From NCBI GenBank assembly GCA_964017235.1, contig OZ024931.1, forward strand, positions 95,389,721 to 95,453,720: DNA of 64,000 bases, read 5' to 3'. Positions 44,510 to 54,246 of the stretch are shown one piece after another (position 1 is the first letter of the stretch; each line of letters starts with the position of its first letter). The notes below the pieces were generated by a model. It searched no databases, was not told where the DNA came from, and worked only from the letters and a program-made list of their open reading frames with translations. This DNA is from Sabellastarte sp. h YS-2021 (taxonomy: Eukaryota; Annelida; Polychaeta; Sabellida; Sabellidae). The position numbers were made by a program, and so were the translations under genes.

Positions 44510-44792
44510 AAAAACTCAAATTCAATATAAATATGTTACTATTGGGAGTTTAAGCTTATCTTACATTAAGGAATACCTTCAGGACTAGTAACATCAATAT
44601 GCCAAATTTAATTTTTAAGCTGTTCAGCCCTTTTTGAAATACCGTCCGGAAATGAAGTGTGAAGATGACAAAGCTGACGCCAGAAGAAAAGTGATCCCTA
44701 TGTGCTCCCCAGCATATATGCTAGTGACACAAGAACAATCTTCTGTTCAAGCATGGAGAGATCAAGATTCTATATATGGAATAAATGCATAC
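44510..44792 (-). other. TET intron, start of the segment downstream of exon c
   Basis: The donor GT is at 44791-44792 (minus strand). The rest (AATTTTTAAGCTGTTCAGCC, CCTATGTGCTCCCCAGCATATATG) is unclassified, with no further exon seen. Confidence 0.6.
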
Positions 44793-45001
44793 TTTTCGTT
44801 GGTGCCACAGCGCCTCTCTGTCTCAAACCCATACTTAGGGAGGATGTTGCGGAGGTAATCATACAGAACATCTGCCTGTCTCTGCTGAACCCCCTCCCAC
44901 ACGCAGATACCAATCACAATCACAGATGTGGCACAGTTATGTCCTCGCCTAGGCCGCACCAACACCAGCACCTTCTCCTCCACACCTGAACGCCGAATCA
45001 C
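44793..45001 (-). CDS. TET: TET methylcytosine dioxygenase, exon c (Cys-rich region)
   Basis: A 209-bp exon bounded by acceptor AG (45002-45003; TTTTGCACCTAG) and donor GT (44791-44792). It enters in phase 0 with VIRRSGVEEKVLVLVRPRRG and runs 69 codons plus two bases. Family signatures of TET enzymes are VIRRS, RxRxGHNC, SVIVIGICVWEG, ADxLYDYL, LPKYG, ERRCGTNE. TET enzymes oxidise 5-methylcytosine in DNA using Fe(II) and 2-oxoglutarate. This exon belongs to the zinc-binding cysteine-rich part that packs on the catalytic helix-barrel; the GHNC and RRC residues are the conserved His/Cys. It joins exon b at KW/VIRR. The next expected exon (CxCQG...CGASFSFGCSW type) was not found in the 44.8 kb to the left. 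Clean splice sites and frame argue for a living gene. Confidence 0.95.
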
Positions 45002-45009
45002 CTAGGTGC

Positions 45010-45290
45010 AAAAGTAAGTTACCATACACACAGAATCATCAGATCACTTATAGTACAACAATAAATACCTTACACACCTGACTGTCAGATCACTTGTAGG
45101 ACATGATAAAAACCTTACACACCTGACTGTTGGATCACTTCTACAACAGTAAATACTTAACACACGTGACCAAGTGATTCCCTTCTAGTATAACAGTAAA
45201 TACCTTACACACCTTAAGACCAAATTATGAACAATACCACAGTTAATACCTTATACACCTGATCAACAGATCACTTGTAGCACAATATAT
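45010..45290. repeat. About 62-bp intronic direct repeats
   Basis: Four to five diverged copies of TACCTTACACACCTGACTGTCAGATCACTTGTA...ACAGTAAA, directly beside the exon c acceptor. Confidence 0.75.
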
Positions 45291-45329
45291 ACTCAACAGG
45301 CAAGTGCCTTATATAACGCCCAGCAAGTC

Positions 45330-46590
45330 CCACAAAACATAAATAAGCAGTCAGTGCCTGTGAAGGAGCTCTGTGTCAGATTACTGCATTCAGAGTAAGA
45401 GTGAAAGAAGAAAAGGACACAAAAGTTGTGCCCTACAATTGGATATTCAGAAGTAAAGTACAAAGTTAACTGAAAAGGTGTAAAAGTAGGTGGAAAACAT
45501 ATTTCACCAAAATACTGTAAATGCATAGTTTTCAAGTTGAAACCGATTTACTCAACAGTGAGAACCTCAAACTAGCTATTGCTCAGCTATTCAACGAGCT
45601 ACATGTCTTCAATTTTACTATGTTATAGTTCACCAAACGATTTTTGGGAAAAGTCGCCAGTCGACTCTACAAATACCCTTGGGGTCAATAATTTCGCCGA
45701 AATCGCTCTATCTCGCACAGTTTCCAAATAAATGCATTTTATGCAGAAATTCAAGATGGGTGCCAAAAATGACGTGAAAAAAATTTTGGGGAAAAGAGGC
45801 CATATGACTCTACAAAACTATGGGGGTCAAAAACTTCATCGAAATCACTGTATCTTGCACCGTTTGCAAGATAACGGAGTTTTCGCATTTTATGCAGAAA
45901 TTCAAGATGGCCACAAAAATTGGCTAGAAAATGACTTGAGGAAACTCCCCAGATGACTCTGAGAATACCCTGGGGGTCAAAAATTTTGCCAAAATTGCTC
46001 TATCTCACACCGTTTCATAGATAAATCCGTTTTTGTGTTTTACATAGAAATTCAAGGTGGCTGCCAAAAATAGCAGGAAAACAAGTTTGTGGGAAAAGTC
46101 ACCAGATGACTCTGGGGATACCCTCTGAGTCAACACTTTTCGCCGGAATTGCTCTATCTCGCACTGTTTCTGAGATATTTCAGATTTTCATTGTTAAGAA
46201 AAATCGTGACATTTAGTTAAAAAAAATCGTGAGATTTAGTTAATCATTACTAAGTCGGACATTTTGTTACTTCCAAAAGTTAAGGATTTCCAGACATCTA
46301 TATAACAAACCTACTGGCCACATTTCATGTGAATAGGTGAATCACTTTTTATGTTATCATCCGGACAAGCACTTCCTTTTGAAGAACATGTTTTTGGTCA
46401 TGTTACTTCTCTGGTTGGTTGACATGTCATGACACCACATTCAGAAATTTTTCCAAGGGCTACTGCATACCTGCGCTAAATTTGAAGATAATCCCCTTAG
46501 TAGGAAATAGAAAGTGTGGGAGCTGGCAGAGCCTCCCTCTCCCCTCTCCCCTGAATACAAGTGTCCAGTGCAGGAAGCTTAATGACATTT
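45330..46590. repeat. Composite repeat copy: head, 155-bp unit, CAAGATGG units, tail
   Basis: The head (CAGTGCCTGTGAAGGAGC, AGAAAAGGACACAAAAGTTGTGCCCT) lies at 45335-45490, with part of a 155-bp unit at 45500-45640. CAAGATGG-type units follow (45640-46190), then the tail (TTATCATCCGGACAAGC, GGTCATGTTACTTCTCTGG, TTTTCCAAGGGCTACTGCATA) to the decayed end near GCTTAATGAC (46590). Confidence 0.78.
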
Positions 46591-47112
46591 TCCATGTCTA
46601 CCAAACTTCAAGATGGCAGCTAAACAACATTTTCCATTTCTGCCAAAATTCAAGATGGCGATCAAAATACTGGAAGTTCTAAATTTTTCAGAGGCCCTAA
46701 AGGAGTAGTCCTTATTACCCAGAGGGTCTGAAATTTGCCTGAAATTACTCTATCTTTTACGGTTTTCGAGATAAACTGGTTTCCCAGAATCTTTACTACC
46801 CTCACAAGCCTGTATCTTTCTAGAGTTACAGGTCTGGATATCCTTAACTTCACAAAACTCTTCAGATATACAACTATAATTGCTGAAAGTATTTTGGGAG
46901 TATGGCCACCACAACATCTTCTTAAAGAAAATAACATCAAACCATTCATTCTTTATCACTTGCCTTATGTTTAATTTTAAAACTCAATGTTGATTTAACC
47001 TACACTGAAAGGCAGACTGGCAACTTTTGCTATAGACGCGCAACATTTTTGAACTGCAGGTTCAGAAGTATTGGAAATTATTCCAGTAAATTCTGTACAC
47101 TGGATACATTAC

Positions 47113-47206
47113 CCATTTAGCAATTGGACATCCCTGTGGATTCCTCCCTTCCTTCCCAGTGTACAAAACCTTCTCTATACGAATAGCTTCACCTGACATG
47201 TTTAAC
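47113..47206 (-). CDS. TET: TET methylcytosine dioxygenase, exon b
   Basis: A 94-bp exon with acceptor AG at 47207-47208 (GTTTGTGTTTGTAG) and donor GT at 47111-47112 (GTAATG). The first G completes the Arg codon begun in exon a. It then reads [16 protein letters not shown] and [15 protein letters not shown] and ends in phase 0. RIExVxYTGKEG and GCPIAKW are highly characteristic of TET1-3 and invertebrate TET and are not known to me from any other family. The Cys in GCPIAKW is one of the conserved cysteines of the Cys-rich domain. From memory, vertebrate TET2 has consecutive exons of 91, 94 and 209 bp here, the same as exons a, b and c. Confidence 0.96.
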
Positions 47207-47639
47207 CTACAAACACAAACAATAAGATATCAAACTGCAAAGTCATCTGTGGTTTTACGCTTAATATAAATCAAAATACTAAAACTTAAAAATTCATGCA
47301 GCTTGTAATGAAGACACCAAAAATGAAGCATCCTGCTCGAAGGAGCTAAAGGTTCAGAAAAAATAACAAAAATAACAAGACCATATAACAAGACAATATA
47401 TTACATCCCCCCACCTCCTCTCCCCAAGAGATTACCTACGAATATCACCAATCCCCTCCCCCCACCTTAAGTTTTTTTTTAATTCAAGTTACCATAACTT
47501 CAGCAAAAAGTGGTACATATATACACTTATCCTGAAACAGAGTGACTTTGAAAAGGTTTAGATGATTGTAAGGTGAAATTTAACATCCAGGGGTTAGCAA
47601 AAGATCAGTGAAAAAAATTAGCTTAAGTTAATCTAAAAA

Positions 47640-47880
47640 TTGCATTAGGGTTAAGATTCGTATTCACGGAGAAGCTAAGCTAATTTTCAGATAAGCTTTA
47701 ATCCACCCAAGAAAATGGATTAACTTTTGGATAAAATAGAACTTAATCTGCTCCACTTGCTAAAAAAATTAGCTTAAATATGTGAATACAGATTTAATCC
47801 AAAGATTAGCTACGCCATTTCTTATGAAAGTTAAGCTAATATTTTACTTTGCTCAATCTGCTTTGTCAATATGGGCCCTG
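47640..47880. mobile_element. Possible MITE
   Basis: AT-rich stretch with TTAAGCTAAT / ATTAGCTTAA inverted motifs. Ends are GATTCGTATTCACGGAGAAGC at the left and GCTTTGTCAATATGGGCCC at the right, which are imperfect inverted copies of each other. No clear target duplication; tentative. Confidence 0.4.
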
Positions 47881-48149
47881 ATGTATTTTTCTAAAATTAA
47901 GTTACCTCTTTCTGTATCAAACAATGGGAATTACCTTTTCTTCAACTATTAAATCTTTTGTAAAACGTAAAGAGAAGTACTAGAATTTCAGATACTAAAG
48001 GTATACTTGTCATGACAGGACTTTGAATCTGACAGAATTTAAAAATCTGTCCACAAAACTTCAAATCGGAGGTCCAAATTTTGGAGTAGTTTAAAGTTCT
48101 GTTGATATAATTGAAATCCTGCCGAAAGAAATTCAAATCCTAACTAGAA

Positions 48150-49500
48150 CCGATGCAAATTTGTATCCACCAGAAAGACAACTCACCAAAGACACTGAAC
48201 CATCGTTTGACCTTGAAGGAGGGACAAAAGGTTAAATCAAACCACATCAGAAGATTCCCAGCCCATGACTTCCTATTATTGGTTTCACATTGCAAACCTC
48301 TTGGATCAAAAATAATCAGGTTATAAGCACTTTTAAGTATGGCTATCGTCGTTTGACCTTGAAGGAGGGGTCCAAGGTAAAATCTGGACACATCTAAAGA
48401 TTCCCGGCCCATGATATCCTACAAGTTGATTTCACTTCCCAAACCTCTAGGATTAATAATGCGTGAGTTATAAGCACTTTAAGTTTGGCTGTACTCATTT
48501 GACCTTGAAGGAGGGGCTCAAGGTCAAATCTGACCACATCAGAAGATTCCAAACCCATGATTTCCTATAAGCTCTTTTCAAACTGCAAGCCTCTAGGACC
48601 AATTATAAGCCAGTTATCAGCACTATTAAGTTTCGCCATTCTCATTTGACTTTGAAGGAGGGGCCCAAGGTAAAACATAAACACATCAAAAGATTCCCAG
48701 CCCATGAAGTCCCATAATTTGGTTTGACACTGCAAACCTCTAGGATCAATAAAGGCCAGTTGTAAGCACTTTCAAGTTTGGCTGTCCTCTTTGACCATGA
48801 AGGAGGGGTCCAAGGTCAAATATGACCACATCAGAAGATTCACAGCCCATGATTTCCTATAGGTTGGTTTCACTTAGCAAACCTCTAGGACCAATAATAA
48901 GCAAGTTATAAGCACTTTGAGGTTTCGATATCCTCGTTTGACCTTGAAGGAGGGGCCCAAGTTCAAATCCGACCTCACCAAAAGATTCCCAGCCCATGAT
49001 TTCCTATAAGCTGGTTTACATTGCAAACCTCTAGGACCAATAATAGGCGAGTTATAAGCATTTTTAAGTTTGCTGTCCTTGTTTGGCCTTGAAGGAGGGT
49101 TCTAAGGTCAAATCTGACCACATCAAAAGAATCCCAGTCCATGATTTCCTATAAGTTGGTTTCACATTGCAAACCTCAAGGACCAATAATAAGCGAGTTA
49201 TAAGCACTTTGACTTGGGCTATCCTCGTTTGACCTTGAAGGAGGGGTCCAAGGTCAAATCTGACCACATCAAAAGAATCCCATCCCATGATTTCCTCTAA
49301 GTTGGTTTCACATTGCAAACCTCTAGGAGCAATAATAAGCGAGTTATAAGTACTTTAAAGTTTGCCTATCCTCGTTTGACCTTGAAGGAGGGGTCCAAGG
49401 TCAAATCTGACCACATCAAAAGATTCCCAGCCCATGATTTTCTATAGGTTAGTTTCACAATGCAAACCTCTAGGACCAATAAGGGAGATGTAGGCACTAT
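48150..49500. repeat. 148-bp GACCTTGAAGG satellite array, intronic copy
   Basis: About nine units, with ATTGCAAACCTCTAGGA in place of CATCCCAAACCTC, so a distinct subfamily. It contains perfect inverted pairs such as TTTGACCTTG (49228-49237) and CAAGGTCAAA (49249-49258). Confidence 0.92.
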
Positions 49501-49960
49501 TAAAGTACGCTAAGTGGGGTACTTTGGCACTCCGTGGATGACCTTGAATTAAGAGCTTCAAGGTCAAATGTCTGCAAGGTAGTAGAGGACATATAGGACA
49601 TATATCTGTTGTACATATCACTGATGAAGAGATTCAACCTTCCACCTAGGAGAACCAGCCAGTAGAAAAAAGTAAATTTTCAAAGAAATGCCAGTGGCGG
49701 CCATCTTGTTTTTCAGAATGAGACTAATTTCATTCCCAGAGAAGCTTACCCCCCAATGAAGATATCCTGCAAATTTGGTGAACCTAGCTGGTGCAGTTTT
49801 CCTCTTAAAGCGTAAACGTCGAAAAATCGCTCTACATGTGGCGGTGGTGACATAGCGAACACTAAACCATCCTCCGGTGGATACAATTATATAATCTACT
49901 TTTTCTTTCAAAGTGATATATAAATCATATTTACTGTGACAGTTCATGAAATAAAATAAC
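49501..49960. other. Array-end spacer
   Basis: GGGGTACTTTGGCACTCCGTGG, GGCGGCCATCTTGTTTTTCAG and AAAAATCGCTCTACATGTGGCGG resemble parts of 32.5-32.75 and 35.65-35.83 kb. No gene. Confidence 0.55.
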
Positions 49961-52130
49961 ACACAATCAGTGCCGTGAACAAGCTCTGTGTCAGCTGACC
50001 GTGTTTCAGAGTACAAAGTGAAAGAAGAAAAGGACACAAAGTTGTGCCCTGCAAATAGTATTCAGAAGTAAAGTACCAAGTTAACTGTTAAGGTGTAAAA
50101 AGTAGGTGGAACACATATTTAAACAAAACACTGTTAATGCAATAGTTTTTGAGTTATACTTGATTTACTCAACAGTGAGAACCTCAAAGTAGCTATTGCT
50201 CTGTTTTGCAATGACCTACAGGTCTGCAATTTTACTATGTTACAGCTGCCCAAAAGTAGGTGAATAACATATGTACACAAAATACTCTAAAGGCAATATC
50301 TTGCATATATACCCTGTGGGCCAAAAATTTCGCCAAAATCTCGCACAGTTTAGGAGATACAAGCAATTTTAAGTTTTACCATTTTTGTCAAAAATTCGAA
50401 AATTCAAAATGGCTGCCATTTTTGGAAAGAGGAAAATTTTTTGAGAATTGAGCACAGTATCTTGCATGTATACCCTGCGGGTCAAAAATTTCGCAAAAAT
50501 CACTCTATCTCGCACAGTTTAGGAGATACAAGCAATTTTAAGTTTTACCATTTTTGTCAAAAATTCGAAAATTCAAAATAGCCACCACTTTTGGAAAAAG
50601 GAAAAATTTTTGAGAATTGAGCAGAGTATCTTGCATATATACCCTGTGGGCCAGAAATTTCGCCGAAATTGCTCTATCTCGCACAGTTTAGGAGATACAA
50701 GCAATTTTAGGTTTTACCATTTTTGTCAAAAATTCGAGAATTCAAAATGGCCGCCATTTTTGGAAAGAGGAAGAATTTTTGAGAATTGATCAGAGTATGT
50801 TGCATATATACCCTGAGGGCCAAAAATTTCGCCGAAATCGCCCTATCTCGCACGGTTTAGGAGATACAAGCAATTTTAAGTTTTACCATTTTTGTCAAAA
50901 ATTCGAAAATTCAAAATGGCTGCCATTTTTTGGAAAAAGGAAAATTTTTTTGAAAAATGGCCAGAGTATCTTGCATATATTCCCTGTGGATCAAAAATTT
51001 CGCCGAAATTGCTCTATCTCACACGGTTTAGGAGATACAAGCAATTTTAAGTTTTACTATTTTTGTCAAAAATTCGAAAAATTCAAAATGGCCGCCATTT
51101 TTGGAAAGAGGAAAAATTTTGAGAATTGAGCAGAGTATCTTGGATACATACCCTGTGGGCCAAAAATTTCGTTGAAATCGCTCTATCTCTCACAGTTTAG
51201 GAGATACAAGCAATTTTAAGTTTTACCATTTTTGTCAAAAATTCGAAAATTCAAAATGGCCGCCATTTTTGGAAAGAGGAAAAATTTGTGAGAACTGAGC
51301 AGAGTATCTTGCATATATACTCTGTGAGTCAAAAATTTCGCCGAAATCGCTCTATCTCGCACAGTTTAGGAGATACAAGCAATTTTAAGTTTTACCATTT
51401 TTGTCAAAAATTCAAAAATTCAAAATGGCTGCCATTTTTGGATAGCGGAAAAAATTTTTTGGAAAAATGTGCAGAGTATCTTGCTTAGATACCCTGTGGG
51501 CCAAAAATTTTGCCGAAATAATTATTTGTGAATTATTTGTGATGAACACTACATGAGTGCATTGTGTTCCCACAAATCAAAGTGCAGACCTTTAAATTTT
51601 TGCCATTTTTGTCAAAAATTACAAAATTCAAAATGGCCACCATTTTTGGAGAGAGGAAATTTTTTTGGAATTGAGCAGAGTACTTAGCAGAGATACCCTG
51701 CGGGTCAAAAATTTTGTTGAAATCGCTCTAACTCGCACGGTTTAGAAGTTATTAAGGGATTTGTATTTTCCTCGTTACTAAAAATTTTAATGCTTAATTA
51801 ATTAGCCATTTTTTAATGGAAGTCTACCAAAATCTAATTATTTGCAGATCTTTATACCTTGCATCCAAATATCAAATTTCAGGCGAATATTTTAAACGCT
51901 TCTTAAGTTATCATCCGGACAAGCAAAATCCTGTTTTTGGTCATGTGACTTGTCTGATTGGTTGAAATGTCATGGCACCAAATTCAGAAAATTTTCCCAG
52001 GGCTACTAAATATATGTGCCAAGTTTGAAGAAATTTCATCCACTAGTAAAGACGCTATAGGTAGGCAAACTTGCGGATACGGCGGACCCTTCCACAAGAA
52101 TTCCTCCCATATGCAAACAAGGGACGCTTA
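49961..52130. repeat. Composite repeat copy with AAAATGGCC array
   Basis: The head (CAGTGCCGTGAACAAGCTC, TGTGTCAGCTGACCGTG, ACACAAAGTTGTGCCCTG) is at 49965-50110, with part of a 155-bp unit to 50290. About eight units of roughly 165-170 bp follow (50290-51740: TATCTTGCATATATACCCTG, CTCTATCTCGCACAGTTTAG, AATTCAAAATGGCCGCCATTTTTGG). The tail is at 51890-52130. Frames across it are repeat by-products. Confidence 0.88.
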
Positions 52131-52134
52131 ACTA

Positions 52135-52375
52135 TATTACAACTCATTTACTCAACAGCAATAACCTCAAAGTAGCTTTTGCTCAGTTATGCTATGAGGT
52201 ACAGGTCTACAATTTCACAATGTTACAGCTGACCCAAAAGTAGGTGGAAAACATATATAAACAAACTTGTCTAAATACAATAGTTCTCAAGTTTCAAACA
52301 ATTTGCTCAACAGTGAGAACCTCAAAATAGCTATTGCTCAGCTATGCAATGAGCTACAGGTCTAGAATTTCACTA
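52135..52375. repeat. 155-bp satellite, about 1.5 units
   Basis: Two partial units (ACTCAACAGCAATAACC, GCTCAGTTATGC; ACTCAACAGTGAGAACC, GCTCAGCTATGC), cut by the element at 52376. Confidence 0.8.
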
Positions 52376-53195
52376 TATATATGTCGTATCAGAAAGTCCA
52401 ATTCATCATAATTTGAAATTCTGACAGATGTATCCATCAGAAAGTCCAATTGGACTTTCTGATGTCACAAACTCCAATTGGACTTTCTGACATCAGAACT
52501 TCAAATCCTAATTTTAAGATGTTTTATTTTGTTTACTCTGTGAAAAGTACATGTTTTGTTATTTTTCTTTATCTTTTTGTGGGATGGGTGGGGGTGTCTG
52601 AATTAGTTACCTTTAATTAAATGATCAGTCTAAGTGTTGTTAATACTCTTTTGTTGCAAGTAGCTTTCAAAGTTTTAATCTTTTCAGTCAATTGTTGCTT
52701 ATGATTTTTATGGTGATGAAGTTTCTTTAATAGGATTAAATACCAACTCATTACTCTTTTGATGTAAATAACTTACAAACTTGTAATCCAGTCAGTTAGT
52801 CTATTATTAATTGTGATTTATTAAAATGCTGAACTTTCTTTAATAGGATTAAATACCAACTCATTACTCTTTTGATGCAAATAACTTACAAACTTGTAAT
52901 CCAGTCAGTTAGTGTATTATTAATTGTGATTTATTAAAATGCTGAACTTTCTTTGATAGGATTAAATACCTACTCATTACTTTCTTAGTGCTGTATTAAC
53001 TGCTTTCTGTTTGATTATGTTGGCATTTTGCACTTTATGTTGTTGTAATTGTATTACTGTTGTATTACCTGATATGTCACATAATATGTTCAATAAAGTT
53101 TATATAAGAAACCTTATTTTTGATTTTAAAAAATTCCAACAGGATTAGGGTTTCTGATGGATTGGAGTTTCTGATGGCCAGGAAGGGGCTAACTT
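52376..53195. mobile_element. Unclassified element bounded by ATCAGAAAGTCC motifs
   Basis: The left end has several (C)ATCAGAAAGTCCAAT motifs, including a perfect 30-bp palindrome at 52435-52464. The right end (53131-53195) has the inverted forms TTTCTGATGGATTGGAGTTTCTGATGG. Between them are a direct repeat of about 114 bp (from 52721 and 52835, third partial at 52948) and an AATAAA at 53093-53098 followed by ATATAAGAAACC. It interrupts repeat sequence on both sides. No coding frame; the family is not known to me. Confidence 0.55.
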
Positions 53196-53330
53196 TGAAA
53201 ATTCAAAATGGCCACCATTTTTTGCGGAGACAAAAATTTTTGACTAGACTACTGCCGTGGTGTGTATCTCCCGCCGAGCATTAAAGGAGAAGAAATAGCT
53301 TTTCCGAGATATTCACAATTTTTCATTTTC
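53196..53330. repeat. AAAATGGCC-type unit, single degenerate copy
   Basis: AAAATTCAAAATGGCCACCATTTTTTGCGG and an altered remainder that leads into the 133-bp array. Confidence 0.65.
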
Positions 53331-54246
53331 GTGTGTGAAAGCTCTTCCAAAAGTAGGTGAATGAGTTATTTGAGAAAAATTGGCTATCTGCAATACTATT
53401 AAGAGATAATTAACATTTACTCCTTTTGAGTAGGGGAGTAATTACCTACGGGTCTGGAACTTCACCAAGTGAAAGTTCTCCCAAAAGTAGATGAATGAGT
53501 TATTTGATAAAAATTGGGTATCCGCAATACATTTAGAGATAATTCGCATTTACTCATTCTGAGTAGGTGAATAATTAGCTATGGGTCTGAAACTTCACAG
53601 AGTGAAAGCTCTCCCAAAAGTAGGTGAATGAGTTATTTGAGAAAAATTGGCTATCTGCAATACTTTTAGAGATAATTCGCATTTACTCATTTTGAGTAGG
53701 TGAGTAATTAGCTATGGGTCTGAAACTTCACCATGTGAAAGCTCTTCCAAAAGTAGGTGAATGAGTTATTTAAGAATAATTGGCTATCTGCAATACTTTT
53801 AAGAGATAATTTGCATTTACTCATTTTGAGTAGGTGAGTAATTATCTACGGGTCTGAAACTTCACCATTTGAAAGCTCTCCCAAAAGTACATGAATGAGT
53901 TATTTGATAAAAATTGGGTATCCGCAATAGTTTTTGAGATAGTTAGCATTTACTCATTTTGAGTAGGTGAGTAATTAGCTACAGGTCTGAAACTTCACCA
54001 AGTGAAAGCTCTCCCAAAAGTAGGTGAATGAGTTATTTGAGAAAAATTGGCTACCTGCAATACTTTTAGAGGTAATTCGCATTTACTCATTTTGAGTAGG
54101 TGAGTAATTAGCTATGGGTCTGAAACTTCACCATGTGAAAACTCTTCCAAAAGTAGATGAATGAGTTATTTGAGAAAAATTGGCTATCTGCAATACAATT
54201 CTTAAGAGATAATTCGCATTTACTCATTTTGAGTAGGTGAGTAACT
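53331..54246. repeat. 133-bp satellite array, left part
   Basis: About seven units: GTGAAAGCTCTCCCAAAAGTAGGTGAATGAGTTATTTG, TTGGCTATCTGCAATACTTTTAGAG, TTTACTCATTTTGAGTAGGTGAGTAATTAGC. It is interrupted at 54246 and resumes at 56446. Confidence 0.9.

Larger units (their letters stand above)
45002..47112 (-). other. TET intron between exons b and c
   Basis: 2111 bp. It holds 62-bp direct repeats next to exon c (45003-45290), a composite repeat with CAAGATGG-type units (45330-46590), and unclassified sequence (46690-47110). No additional exon was recognised. Confidence 0.8.

Noticed and set aside
53093..53098. Polyadenylation site of a host gene
   Set aside because: AATAAA is on the plus strand inside a repeat-bounded element, opposite to TET, with no upstream exon.
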